Part shown: positions 42,191 to 63,722 of the stretch, piece after piece | Numbering within the stretch: the stretch's first letter is position 1 | Layout of the letters: every line of letters begins with the position of its first letter | Assembly: GCA_949825025.1 (NCBI GenBank) | Contig: OX463779.1 | Location: forward strand, 32,434,359-32,498,358 | Source: Siphlonurus alternatus | Taxonomy: Eukaryota; Arthropoda; Insecta; Ephemeroptera; Siphlonuridae | Length of the DNA: 64,000 bases | Direction of reading: 5' to 3' | Notes under the pieces: model-generated | Told to the model about the DNA's origin: nothing | Database searches by the model: none | What the model saw: only the letters and a program-made list of their open reading frames with translations | Made by a program: the position numbers and the translations under genes

Positions 42191-43149
42191 GCGTTATTTA
42201 ACCTATTCTACTACATGACAAAGAAATGTAAAATTTTAAATAATAACAATAACACCTTTCTGTTAAAAAATAATAATATAATAAATACAAGTTGTTGTTT
42301 TTACATTGACAATATTTACATTGCAGAATTTTGATAATGAAATACATTAATTCTGTTTTTTTTTTTAATACTAAAAAATATTTAATTTGCATATTATCTT
42401 AATGACGAACGCAAATTATATTAATTTTATACCGAGTTATTTGATATATTTTTACTATGAATAAATATATGTTATAAAATATAGCTATGATGTCATATTA
42501 AAAAATATATTCGTATACATTATACGTAATGTATTAAATTTGGTCCTTTAATAAAAAAAAAAGCAGTACGTGTTTTAGAATCTCTATACAGAAAAAAATA
42601 TATATTCAGTGAATATATACGTCTGCGCAGAATAGCTCGGGGTATACGCACCAAGTTTATTTCCTCCTTTTTTTTATGCCGGTATTGTAGCTCACGCGTT
42701 TGTGGGAAAAATTTAGTCTGGTGCACATAACCATGGCAAATAGAGGTCAAATTTTAGCCGAGGTCGTTTAGCTAATAGATCAGCTGATAGATCACAGTTA
42801 TTAAAAAAAGGGGGGATGGGCATTTGAGTATTTAAAAATGGTGATAATATCATAAACATTCATTTTGACAACAAAACATAACTACATAATTTTAATGTTA
42901 TGATAAGAAATATTACCATGGTATAATGATAAGTGTTATCTATCGTGTCGTTTGTGTTATAAACACTGTTGCAGTCAAAACAGGTGACATGAAAAACACT
43001 GCAGCAACACCTCCTTCCAATGCAGTCATGAGTAAAAATCAAATGATTTTCTCGTATTATTTTAAAAATGTGGATTAAAATGACTATATTATTGACATAA
43101 ACTAGGCCTCAAAACATAAAATATATTAGATACATACCAATTAAAAGGT

Positions 43150-43310
43150 CACTGGCCTTAATTTCGCACAGGTTTGATGTCTCCTGTTGCGGATACAGGC
43201 AACCCCACTCGCAGCCATCTGCATAACCAGCGCCGTCGATTTCGTGTTTTGACGCATCAAGTGAAACGCGACAGGCGCGGTATTTTGGAGCGCTTTTTCA
43301 AACCAAACTA
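43150..43310. promoter_or_regulatory. GC-rich island downstream of AP2M1
   Basis: About 150 nt near 50% GC (CTCCTGTTGCGGATACAGG, CGCGACAGGCGCGG). Not recognised. Confidence 0.25.
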
Positions 43311-44275
43311 AAAATAATTTTTGCTTTTTTTTTTTTATTTCTTTATTTCGTTTCTAATTTTAAATACATAAATGAATGCAATAAACTATATATTATTATA
43401 TAGTATAGGTACAAGCTAGTCAAAAATGCTTCACTAGAAGCAAAGCTCTTTTTATTCGTATCAATTTTTAAAGAGATGATAAATTATTCACATTATTGGG
43501 GCGTATTTTTTTATCTGGTGTTTCCTGTGTTCAAGGATAGGAGAAAAAAATAAACATGATATTTTGTGCTATCATACATGTATATTTATAACGTTATACA
43601 TTATTTAACATTTAGTATTGCTAACTGCCTACAAACAGAAATTACCAGCATTATATAACCGATAAAACATATTTAATATTTTAGCAGCACAAAAAGGGTT
43701 GAGACACATCTTCTTTTGAATTGGACCTTTTCATTACAGATTTGCCATTGTTTTCACAACGCTATATTTGTAGAAGGGCATAATATAATTATTTAAGTGA
43801 AAGAAAAAAAAAAACGTTTTACGGCCACTTAAATTTATTTAAAGTTTAAAAAATAACAAAAAATATGAGAACTTCAATTTTGGGTTGACTTCTAACACAT
43901 TATGCAATACTTTGATTTGATACATTTCTATAGGATAATATGGCATAATAATAAAATTTACATGCCCATATAAGTAGGATATAGCTATTATTTTGCAAAT
44001 TTAACATTCATGATATGAACTACAAAAGCAAATTAGGAAAAAAAAAATGTATAATAATTTCATGCACAAATTTTTGGCCTACTTTATTTACTACAATATT
44101 TCAAAAATAAAAAATAGAGTAAGTTTTTGGTTCTTTGGACTTACAATTTCTCAAAAGAAAACAAAAAACAAAAACAACTTTATAATGACAATCAAAAAAA
44201 CTTAATTCACCTAATAAAGAAAAAGAATCAACCAACATACACAATCACTTTTCATACAACTGTACAATAATATTA

Positions 44276-44493
44276 TTTATTATCATTTAAGCTAAATAAC
44301 ATAATACCACATTTAATTTTCAAATGTTGGTACATAGTACATTCATACAGCCCTGTAGTTTGGTTACATTTAAAGGGAACCATATCGTTCTGCATGTTCC
44401 TAGGGATTGTAGCTCCCTAAGACCAGCTGGAATGTACTGATGATGAGATTTCTCGCTCGGACATGAGATTTGCTTGATGGTCATTTAAGGTGT
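44276..44493 (-). other. AP2M1: AP2M1 3' UTR and possible polyadenylation signal
   Basis: After the TGA there is no further coding similarity. An AATAAA on the minus strand (44281-44276) lies about 213 nt past the stop and is the first plausible poly(A) signal. Others occur farther on (near 44085), as expected in AT-rich DNA, so the true end is uncertain. Confidence 0.35.
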
Positions 44494-53980
<9,487 letters not shown>

Positions 53981-54912
53981 CGTGAAAAATGCGTTTCCTG
54001 CCCAGTAAATAACTGAAACATAAAAATAAATAATTAAAAAATTGATATTGACAGCAGAAAAGTAAAAAAATTGGATATTAAATGGACAATTTCGATGATT
54101 TACCAGTAAGTTATTCAGCAGGAATGACGATGAAACACCCACAACATGGCTTCCGTCAAAAAATTTATTCTCTGCATGGAGCTGCCACAAGCGACAAATG
54201 TTGGAACTTTTATACCGACCCGCGCGAGATATTTCATTTTATATTTTATAATTTTATTGCCTGCTGTCTGTCTGAAATTATTATGCTCGCTGAATGCAGA
54301 ATTTTTGTTTCGTATTTTATAAATTATTGAATTTCAATGTGCTCCACACCTATCACCTAATTATCCTAATTATAAATTATAACTGTCTGTAATTTCTTTA
54401 AATAAGTTTATTTTCAATCCTAAATAGTAAAAGTAAAATATTTTTAATCAATATAATATATTATACTCAATTTTCTTAAATTATTATAATATATAATAAA
54501 ATTATATATATTATTTAGCTTTTGGACATATAATTAATTAATTCGCAAGATCGGTGCAAAAATAAAATTTTAATTTATTATACTGCATGCATGTCAGCAA
54601 ATTAAAAAGTGTCATTTTTTAATCCAACATAATATAATTTATATATAAAGCTACAAATAAAATTAAAATTTTGTGAAGAATACTTTGAAAATATAAAAAA
54701 GTATCGAATATAAAATATAGAAAACACAATCAAATGATAATTAATAAAAAAATCATTTTTCTAACGTTCCTCGATCTTGATCAGATAATTATGGTACATC
54801 AGCAGACATAATTCAGCTACGCCTTAATTAAGGTATAAATAATATATATTAACTCGAATATCGTACGATTAATTCAATCGTGAATTTTTATTTTTTTTTT
54901 ATTTGAACTCAC

Positions 54913-55050
54913 CAGTTAGCGATCACGCGTGTTTCTTAGCTCGATCATGTGCCATGCGCGTCACGAGACACTGGCAGAGCGCTCGCTCTCTGCAGTGGAT
55001 GATCTGCTTTGCAAGTGACACCGGATATCAACAGATATCAACACCCAGAC
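54913..55050 (-). other. AP2M1: Probable non-coding first exon and promoter-proximal region of AP2M1
   Basis: A GC-rich patch (about 54920-55030) stands out from AT-rich surroundings just upstream of the gene. On the minus strand it ends in a strong donor, CTG followed by GTGAGT (54912-54907). The coding exon 1 acceptor is at 54013-54014, so a 5' UTR intron of about 0.9 kb fits. The 5' limit is a guess. Confidence 0.4.
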
Positions 55051-55742
55051 AGTTACAACATATTTATTTTTGTGATACAACAATCATAGCGTATATAGAT
55101 GTGCTGGCATGTATTCACAAAACAACTTTATATAATAATACTGTGTTAAAAATGGGTCCCCTCCGACAACTAAAAGATTTTTCGCAATAAAAACTCTTCA
55201 ATATCATAAATCCCCTGTTTTACCCCCATGTACATTGTATATAATATGGAACCGCCCCTCTTCAAAAAATAATATCTATATATTATTTGTCTTGACTATA
55301 TTAGAAATTGTTCATGGTTGCCAGCAATCTGAAAATATACCCACCCTTAATAATTTCATCGCATAATTAAATTATACTAGGGTACCGAAAATTATCTTTT
55401 AATTAAATCTATATAATATTCTTATTTAAAATTATTACATGGAATATCTAGTAAAAGAAAGGCGGTGTAGTATACTTTGATCGTCTAAAAATTAAAATTC
55501 GTACCATATGCATTATAGAGCATCTTTGAAGAGGGAGATATATTTTTTTTAGCATTTCAAAGATTAGTACAGTTTAATAAAAATTAAGAAAATGATCAAA
55601 TTCATCAATATTCTTGATCGAACGTATAAAAAATCATAAATACGGTTCCAATATTATTATAAATTATAAATATATAATATATCAAGGACCGGTTCCGAGA
55701 TTTATAATTTTAAATTTTATCAATGTATAATGTATATATATA

Positions 55743-55830
<88 letters not shown>

Positions 55831-57917
55831 TCAAATCAAAGCATTCTTTAAAATATAACATGAATGTATAAGCCCAGCAGAATATGGAAAAACATACTCT
55901 TTCTACTTTGACAATAATAGCTTCAGATATTTTAGTCTCGTGTTTTTTCCACAGCACACTAAATGCATTATTTTTGTTCACCACAAGATATTGGAATTCG
56001 TTTAGTGACAATGAATCTTTCCTGTAGCTTATACATAAAAATATATGATACCTCATATTTCATTTTGATAAAAATCTACATCGTCTAGACGGTGGTCTAG
56101 ACTTCTTGTTCAACCTAAAATTAATTGTATTACTTTTACAGACTTTATAATTTCTTTGCAACTTTTATATACTACATATAAGAATAAAATAAATTTCTTT
56201 AAAGTATCCATAGAATTTAACCATTCTATTCTAACTGACTCTGAATATACTAATTTATACATAATCAGTTAAAAGTGACTTCAAACTACTTTGATCGAGG
56301 CAAGGGAGAATTGAAACTTCAAAAACAGCATATATGAGCATCTGCGAATGATCGCAAATATAACCAAACATGCAGGTTTTCACTCTAAATTCCTCAGTCC
56401 ACTATAGGGTCTTTTTCCTATGAAATAAATTCAATAATGCTTTCAATATATAGAGATGAGTTTAATTAACCTTCCAATCAAAATGGGATTTTTCAATTCA
56501 ACTACATTATATAATAAAACAAAGAAATATTTATAAATGCATTTATTTTTCCAAGTTATTCTTTGGACAATAACAAATAAACAATATTATTTTCATCAAT
56601 TATACAGGTAAACAAAGTCTAAACTATCTATAATATTTAATAAAAATTTACCTTTTGCAAAAAGGATAAATTTAATAATTATTTAAGTCTAAACATAAGT
56701 AATATGAAACATTGAAACGATCAAACACAGCCATTATGTGTTTTTAATTTTTTCTTTCTTTTTTTTAATAAACATTAAAAGTTTTACAGATTTACAAAAT
56801 ACAATGTTCTTTATATAATATGTTTAATAATCTTAATTACAAATATTTTTTTATCTATATTTCTAATTAACAATTAACATATAAACGCTGGCACGGTTTT
56901 ATTAAAACTGCAGATCCCATATCCGTTTTTTTTTTTTTTTTTGTTTTTTTTTTTTACTATATTTTCTATATACCATTAAAAGCTTTGAACATGCTTAAAA
57001 AGCCAAATAACAATAATACTGCTTTAATCTTAGGTTTACTAAATAATTAATTAAATTAATAAACATGAAGTAATTTGATGTGAAATAACACAAAAAACAA
57101 TGCTAAAATGTGGAGTAACAAATATTATGCCACCTTTTTATTTCAAAATGAGGATGATTAAAAGAAACAAATTATTGCACTTGCAAAATATATGAATATC
57201 ATACGAGGAAAGAATCTCCAGGTTCCATAGTTGTTAATAATAACTTAAAATGTTAAATATATATTTATTAAGCTGATTTCATATACAGTATAATTTCACC
57301 ATTGCTGTAACAATTACATAAAATAAACATGTTTTTTTACAATAATAAATTATATGATCATATATATTTATATTAAATGTCAAAATTATGAAATTACGTG
57401 TCGGAAAATTTACTTACTTACATATATATTTATAAGCTTACGGTACATTTATTTCAAATATTATAATTTATTTAATTAATTCAAATACAGTTTTATTAAT
57501 ATTATATTGTTTATATTTTTCTGCAGTAATATGCATAAAAATTTTATGTGAGAATAATTAATACGCATATTAAGTAAAAAGTCTTTCAATTTCATGTTAA
57601 AAGTACTTAAGATATTAATTTTGGATAATTATAATAATGATTATGTAATGTTTGTTCTTGTTGCTGAGTTTCAAAACAAAAAACCCAACATCATTCAATA
57701 TTAAATAATTTATGATTAAACGTGATATACATATTTGGCGGAAACAATAAATTCCATTCCATTAATATATTTATACCAATTTATGATAAAAAAAAAAAAA
57801 ACTTAAAAAATCATTTTTAAAACATCATGTTATAATAATATGTTAAATATCTACATAATATTCATTCATTTATCTCTTTTAGTCTTAACTGGAAATATTT
57901 CCAATAATATTTAAAAA
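55051..57917. other. Intergenic spacer between the AP2M1 5' end and the LRR gene 3' end
   Basis: AT-rich. Holds the (TA)n array at 55733-55827 and a T run at 56931-56955. No coding sequence seen. Both genes point the same way, so this spacer separates the end of the LRR gene from the start of AP2M1. Confidence 0.75.
55733..55827. repeat. (TA)n microsatellite
   Basis: About 95 nt of alternating TA with one TT interruption near the start. Confidence 0.95.
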
Positions 57918-58096
57918 TTTATTTGGCATTATTTTAAAATTTATAGCATTAAAAAAAAAAGGAGCACCATTTTTTTCCTCCTTCTCAATAATATTTTAAT
58001 ATTGTGATGACCCATTCTACACATTTAATTAAACTAATTTACGAGGACACTTTTTTTTAAGTAGAATAGCTTTCATTATACTAATTTTTAAAAAAA
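57918..58096 (-). other. Probable 3' UTR of the LRR gene
   Basis: Downstream of the TGA the sequence turns AT-rich at once. An AATAAA on the minus strand at 57923-57918 is the first reasonable poly(A) signal, about 175 nt after the stop. Not certain. Confidence 0.3.
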
Positions 58097-58975
58097 TCAA
58101 TCTTTCAATGACGTAAATCTTCGGAGACGCCCTCTTATTTTCTGATTTTTAACTACCCTCTGTACCCGGAGGTTACATCCGGTACCTCCTAAGTACGTAA
58201 CCTCCGCCTTTGCGCCCTCTTGGACGGCTGAGATGAATGCCTTCACAGACTCTGTAGCTACATCCTGGGCACTTATACGCAGGGTAGGTCCAGCAAATCT
58301 GTCGCGCACCGCTCTTCCTAGCGCAGCCGCCTGAGAAGGTTGTAACTGAACCCCCTCCATCGCAAGCCAGGTCAGAAGACTGAGATTAGAAACAGCTGTT
58401 TGTAAGAATCCATGTTCCATTGGACTTTTACTTTGTGTTGAATCAGTAACAATGATTCCATCAACACGTAAATGACTTAATGAACATGATCTTAATGCTC
58501 TTCCTACAGATCTTAATGATTTTTCTGGATCTTCTAATTTCATTCTCCAATTACCTAATCGTAATGTTTGAAGTGATCTAAAGTTTTGAGCTAAGGTATT
58601 AAAGAATGAGACGAGTGTCTTATCATCTATTAGATCTGCGGACTCGGAGTTTGCTCCTGGACGGTCTAGTCCGAGGTCAAGCTCACTGAGGCGTGAGAAA
58701 CCGCGCAAGAACGGCAGCAGGTGCGGTCCTCGTAGTACCACGTGTTGGTTCACCGCCACATGTAGTCCGGCGAGCCGCAGGAAGGCCACGCTGGTGCAGC
58801 TGAACTCGGGCAGTGACGCCAGCAGCTCGGCACGGACCTCACAGTCGTCCCTCTTGCCCAGACGAGCCAGTCGCCCGTCGTGGCACGTCAGTAGCAGCCG
58901 GCAGTGCGACATCACGAGGTCCCGCAGACCCGTGGCGCTCAGGAACGACGCCAACGCTGCAACCGTCTCCTCCTC
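58097..58975 (-). CDS. LRR protein, last coding exon
   Basis: 879 nt (292 codons plus TGA) after a GGTTACAG acceptor; begins EEETVAALASFLSATGL. Strongly GC-rich from 58975 to about 58640, then AT-rich to about 58390, then GC-rich again near 58380-58180. The frame is open throughout, so the change is in codon choice. Confidence 0.87.
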   Translation of the reverse strand, partial: EEETVAALASFLSATGLRDLVMSHCRLLLTCHDGRLARLGKRDDCEVRAELLASLPEFSCTSVAFLRLAGLHVAVNQHVVLRGPHLLPFLRGFSRLSELDLGLDRPGANSESADLIDDKTLVSFFNTLAQNFRSLQTLRLGNWRMKLEDPEKSLRSVGRALRSCSLSHLRVDGIIVTDSTQSKSPMEHGFLQTAVSNLSLLTWLAMEGVQLQPSQAAALGRAVRDRFAGPTLRISAQDVATESVKAFISAVQEGAKAEVTYLGGTGCNLRVQRVVKNQKIRGRLRRFTSLKD

Positions 58976-61437
58976 CTGTAACCGATCGAGACAATGGGTC
59001 AGATAACGTAAATTTACAAACGTTATGTTTGACGTGCTCTCCTGCTAAGACTGCAGCCAATATCAATTAACGCTTTAATGGAATGATTTGCTCCCATTAA
59101 ATTTCCTAGATGGTGAGACCTTCTTTGACTTCTTAAAACATAGAACAAAATTATTTACTACATTCGAAGAAACAAATTTGTAAGGTTAAAGGAGGAGGAA
59201 TGCATGCTTAATTACAATTACAATATTACTGATAAGCATGCATGCGAAAATTGCAAAACCAAATAAAAAAGTGAGCTGAATTAATTTAAATTTTGTTTTT
59301 ACTTTGATTCATCTTTAAACTATACTAATAAAAAAATAGGGGATGAAACTTAATTTTAATTTTACTTCATATTTTTTTTCTGCAAATGTTAAAGGCATTG
59401 TTTATCAATGCAAAATAAGTGAAAATCAACTTAATTTTATGCAAACGCTTTTTAATGGTTAACATAGGAATTTTTTAAGCTTAATTTTAAGCAATTTAAT
59501 ATGAACTGAAGTTGAGGATGAAGAAATGATGTAACATGACTTACATAGTTTGAAGATACTTTCACAATTATAACGCCTCATAAGGGAGCAACTATGATAG
59601 TTAGAGGGTAATTGAATTTTAATTTTATATAAGGGTCAAAACTATATAGGAGCACATTATAATAATTGCTATAATATTATTCTTTTAAGAAAACTATAAC
59701 AGTTAAATTTCATTATTATATACTTGAAAGAACATTTAAATTAATTAAATTTGACTCTATCCACAAAAGCATGCCAAGTAAGTATGAAATAAAATTAACT
59801 TTACTATGTTAAAAATATTAAATCAGTTTCTTTTGAATGATTTTTTTTAATATCAGTGGTTTCCTGCGTTTCGATTTAAGATTTACTATGCGTAGAATAA
59901 GTTGCATACACTGCAGGCGCTATCAAAAGGAAGTTTTACAGCCCAATATCGTTATTATGAGGTTAATATGAGAGATAGCTGCATCCAGCTTCCAGCAATA
60001 AAATACTTTTATTAAATTTTATATTGAAAAAATGGTCCAAAAAAATTCATAAGGTATAATATTATACAGATCTATATAATTTCCACTTTTTTTATATTAA
60101 ATTAAAATCACCGCTGTTAAAATATTTAAAATTATTGCAAATAAATATTCTATATTAATAAAAAGCTAAATTTTTATTATTATAACATCTTAATACGATA
60201 CAAACTCGTGCATATTATATACCATTCAATTTAACATGCAGTGGGTTGCTGTATTTAAGACGTACGCTCCTCGCTTCTGAAAATTCTCTTCTGCAGTCTT
60301 TTTAATCACCATGCATGCCATGTGGGCTTGGTAATTAACAAGGCTGCAGGAGGGAACTTTTCAGAGGAGAGGAGTGTACAGTAAATAATTATAAAATATG
60401 ATGAATTATAAGTATATTTTTTTAAAATAAATATAAAAATTTATTTCATCATGTATCCTAAAGATTTTGTTGTAAACTATTTCAACTACAAAGTCCTTAC
60501 CTCCACGCGGAACGTCCAGCCATCTAGTCCCAGAAGTCGGAGTGCTGGGCTGCGAGCGAGAGCGTGACACAGCAGCTGGGCGGGGGCGTCCGTGAGCGCG
60601 AGTCTGGGGGAGCCGAGGTCAAGCAGCTGCAGCGCGGGGGCCTCTGGGATGGCCAGCAGCACTGGTAACACCTCGCCTAGCCGGGAGGCGCCCTCGAGCC
60701 TCAGGGCAGCCAAAGAACGTGATCGGCGAACCGTCTCCCCCAGACAGATCGCATCTTCCGCCCCGAGAGCACACTTGCTGACGTTCAACGCCCGGACACA
60801 AACCCCAGGTTCACGGGCAGCTTCAAATACTGCATGGAAACCAGAACCATTCCGATGTTCAGCTGAATCACAAGCTGGTAATGTTGGACATAACTTTTGA
60901 AACAGAGCTGAGTCTGAGAGTCTCTTATCATCTGTTGGAGTACCTGGAGGTCTAGGTAATGTAGCTGCAGCCCCACGAGAGAGACTGTGGTATGCATGAG
61001 AACGGGGGAGGGAGAAATAACTTCCTGCCTTTGGTGACCCAGTACAATTTCCGGAGAGAACTGACGATTGTTTAGCTAGAAGTTGTGCAGCGCTTGGTCT
61101 TTCCGTGGCTGAACTGCTTCCTGCACTGCCCACACTGGCGCCACTTGAAGACGGTGGGTCGTGCTCGCGGACCAGGGCTCCCCAGGACCCACTCAGGTTG
61201 AGTGCGAGTAGTGGACGCACGCGCATGAGCGATGCCAATGCTCTCAGCCCATCGGCCCCGCAACCAAGATGTGGAAGGTGCAGAACAGAGACTGCAGGGG
61301 CGCTCTCCAGGGCTGAGCACAGTTGAGCCAGCTGGGCAGATCCCAAACTGAGGTCGAGAACGAGCTTGCTGAGTCGTGGACACAACACGGCACCACGAGA
61401 CAAAGAACCGCTAAGTGCTGCTACAAGTGGCTGGAAC
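58097..61437 (-). CDS. Leucine-rich-repeat protein, 3' part (last two coding exons), function unknown
   Basis: Two exons, 61437-60501 and 58975-58097, join in phase (FRVE to EEETV) and give 604 residues ending RFTSLKD before TGA. The first exon opens one nucleotide into a codon after a TTATGTTTCAG acceptor, so the N-terminus is missing here. LRR-type lines are plain: LSKLVLDLSLGSAQLAQLC, LRALNVSKCALGAEDAI, LRLLGLDGWTF, LSELDLGLDRPG, LQTLRLGNWRM, LTWLAMEGVQL, spaced like ribonuclease-inhibitor-type repeats. Residues about 85-200 of the fragment are a low-complexity Ser/Pro/Ala-rich insert (PPSSSGASVGSAGSSSATE, LPRPPGTPTDD) that interrupts the repeats. No F-box, kinase or membrane segment is visible. 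The C-tail is basic (KNQKIRGRLRRF). I compared it with what I recall of LRRC41 and it did not match. Confidence 0.85.
58976..60500 (-). other. Intron of the LRR gene
   Basis: 1525 nt, AT-rich. Contains a family B MITE (60262-60379) and a short hairpin at 59200-59246 whose arms contain GCATGCTTA and TAAGCATGC. Nothing else recognised. Confidence 0.8.
60262..60379. mobile_element. MITE, family B, copy 3
   Basis: Inverted repeat of 118 nt: GTACGCTCCTCGCTTCTGAA at the left and AGAGGAGAGGAGTGTAC at the right, continuing through CTGCAG and TTAATCACCATG on one arm and TTGGTAATTAACA on the other. Related copies are at 12277-12395 and 14789-14881. Confidence 0.75.
60501..61437 (-). CDS. LRR protein, penultimate coding exon
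   Basis: 937 nt (one nucleotide plus 312 codons) between a TTTCAG acceptor and a GTAAGG donor, phase 0 out. GC-rich at both ends, with an AT-richer stretch at about 60810-60965 that stays in frame. Contains the Ser/Pro-rich insert. Confidence 0.87.
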
Positions 61438-63547
61438 CTGAAACATAATAATAATAAACAAATTTAAAATATATGTCACGTCCTTTCAACATTATTTTAT
61501 GTTTTTCATTAAAATTTCAACTGTAATGTGATAAACGTGAGAGATTTATTAAAATGAGTTTTTATATTTTTAAATTAAATTCCAGAAAAAATATATTACA
61601 TTGATAGTGCTTTAATTTTTATATATTCAAAATATTATTTATGTAGTAACTAAACTGAATAGAGCTCTTGTAGCGTAAGAAAAATTGTATCTTTAAGCTT
61701 ACGAAAAATGTTGGAACATTTTATGAAGACAGTAAAATCTTTCAATTTATATTGACACCTGATGCCTTATCCATTAGCTTTTAAATAAGGTTTTAATGCT
61801 GTCATTTAAATCATGATATCATTGAAATATATGTGCATAAAAAATGTATCAATTTTATCTTTGAATACACCAACTAATGGATGCTATAATTTTTTTATAT
61901 AAAAATAATTTGATGCTAAAAAAAATAATAATAAAATCTGTCCGTCACAATATAAATTGGATTTCATGCCAAAAAAATAAAGAAGTCAATTTAGAAAAAA
62001 CAACTGAAGGCTTTTACAAACAGGATTTTTTTTCTCATTATATCCATACTATAAAACGTATATTCAAACTTATGGAATAACGAAAAGAATTATTATTTGC
62101 AGATTTTTCCGGGTGAATGTAAAATGTTCAGTAGACTGAATGAATGAATGAGTGGTTAAATTAAAATTATTGTTTTATAATGGTTTCCAATTTTTTACTC
62201 ATTGAACTGTGTAAATTTGTTGGAATTTAAATAATTTAAATTGTATTTTTGTCAGACATTATTCCTTATTCGAATAACCATGCTATCTTGTCTCTAAGAT
62301 ATTTTACATCCAACAAATGGCTTTTAATTTATTGGCAATTTATTAAAATATTTAAATCAATTCGTTTTAACATAGCCCTCTGGTAGAGGGCTATGGTTTT
62401 AAGCTATATATAACTACTGTATAGGATAAGGATACATAATACATACATATTAAATATATGTATATAATAGGACAAGTAATTTACAACTATGTATTTTACA
62501 TTCGACTATGCGTACTTTATCATTATGATATATGATAAATTAATGTTTTCCGTTTTGATAGTTAGTAGAGTTAGCATTATATCATGTGAAATGAATGAGA
62601 AGATTTTGAAATTTATTATATTTATATAACTATTTAAAAAAATATTTTTCCTCCATACTGTGTAATTATTAGGAAAAAAATAGCATAATTTGTCATATTT
62701 GTACCAATAATATCATGCATGCAATTATTCACAATTTTTCACAAATTTGTAATTTGTTTCCTACTTACAGTATTTTTATATTGTCATTGTATTTCTATTA
62801 TCAAGCAAGAAACAAATAATATATTTGATTTAAAATTGACGATTATATTCATAAAATAATAATTATGCGTTTTCGATATATTATTTTATTATGTTTTGTT
62901 TTTTTTTTTTTTTTTTTTTTTCCATGACATTAGCATTCTCTGAGTGACATCCATTAGTGATTGACAAGTATTTTTATATACCTGACTCAATTCCGTAATT
63001 ATTTTACTGGGAAGTGATACAATAGAAACATTTTAAACCGAAACTGTCATTCAATATAAATATACCAACAAGTAGAATATAATCATATTATATAATCAGA
63101 CACATCATGCTGGAAGGCTGGAAACAATACACAAATGTAACAAATTAGAGCAAAGAAGAATTTTTAGTATTGTAATAATAATAAACTTTTTGTAAACTTT
63201 TCAATTTACCAAAGCTTAAAACTTCTCTCAGAACTGATTTACAGCTCAATTTATTTCTTTTTTAATGAAAAGCATTCAAGCAGGCAGCTCGAATTTGTAA
63301 GGATTACTAGACTTTAGATTGTGATCTTTCAATTAAAATAGTATGTAATTGCAAAAACTAGCTTACTGTTTTCTTTCTTTCTGTCATTGGAGTACAAAAA
63401 TACAACCACTTACAGATAGAATTTCAGATTTTAAATAACGCGTAATGGTTGAAATGTTTGAATTAAGTGTAAACCTGCTCTTACTTGGAAATTATTTACC
63501 TAATATATAAACCGATTCAAAAATATAGTTAAAAAAAAATGACAATA
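61438..63547 (-). other. Region upstream of the LRR exons, probably intron
   Basis: The exon at 61437 begins inside a codon, so this must be intron at least at first. I found no further coding exon up to the window edge. Contains a T run at 62898-62921 and the hairpin at 62371-62395. Confidence 0.6.
62371..62395. repeat. Perfect 11-bp hairpin with 3-nt loop
   Basis: CATAGCCCTCT, GGT, AGAGGGCTATG. GC-rich stem in AT-rich DNA upstream of the LRR exons. No T-run follows on either strand, and it is too short for a pre-microRNA. Confidence 0.7.
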
Positions 63548-63722
63548 ACCACCGGAGGTTGCCAGAAGTGGGAGTATTTTGGCTGAACTATTATAACTTT
63601 AAAACCCTAACAAGACATCGCATGCAGAGAGGTTTTAATATATAAAACCTTAGTATAAATCTTAATAAAGTTTCTAGTTAAAAACTTAAATAGAACTTCG
63701 CACTTCCGGCTACTTCCGGTGT
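63548..63722. mobile_element. MITE, family C, copy 2
   Basis: CACCGGAGGTTGCCAGAAGTG-type left end and CACTTCCGGCTACTTCCGGT right end are reverse complements with a few mismatches. The right end plus TAATCTT resembles the element end at 1780-1799. Confidence 0.5.

Larger units (their letters stand above)
24915..44275. other. Gene-free AT-rich region (outside the listed elements)
   Basis: No protein gene supported. Islands and MITEs as listed. Long T runs at 29846-29869 and 34180-34209, a (TA) run at 40728-40755, and a CRE at 32040-32047. A GC-richer patch at 37040-37460 and a CpG-containing patch at 38930-39090 are unassigned. Confidence 0.7.

Noticed and set aside
60592..60900. Plus- and minus-strand frames across the LRR exons (also 58794-59070 and 61072-61383)
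   Set aside because: Shadows in other frames of the GC-rich LRR exons; only the frame listed shows leucine-rich repeats and joins across the intron.
58097..61437. Assignment as LRRC41
   Set aside because: Recalled features of LRRC41 (BC-box region, C-terminal repeats) do not match the sequence seen here.
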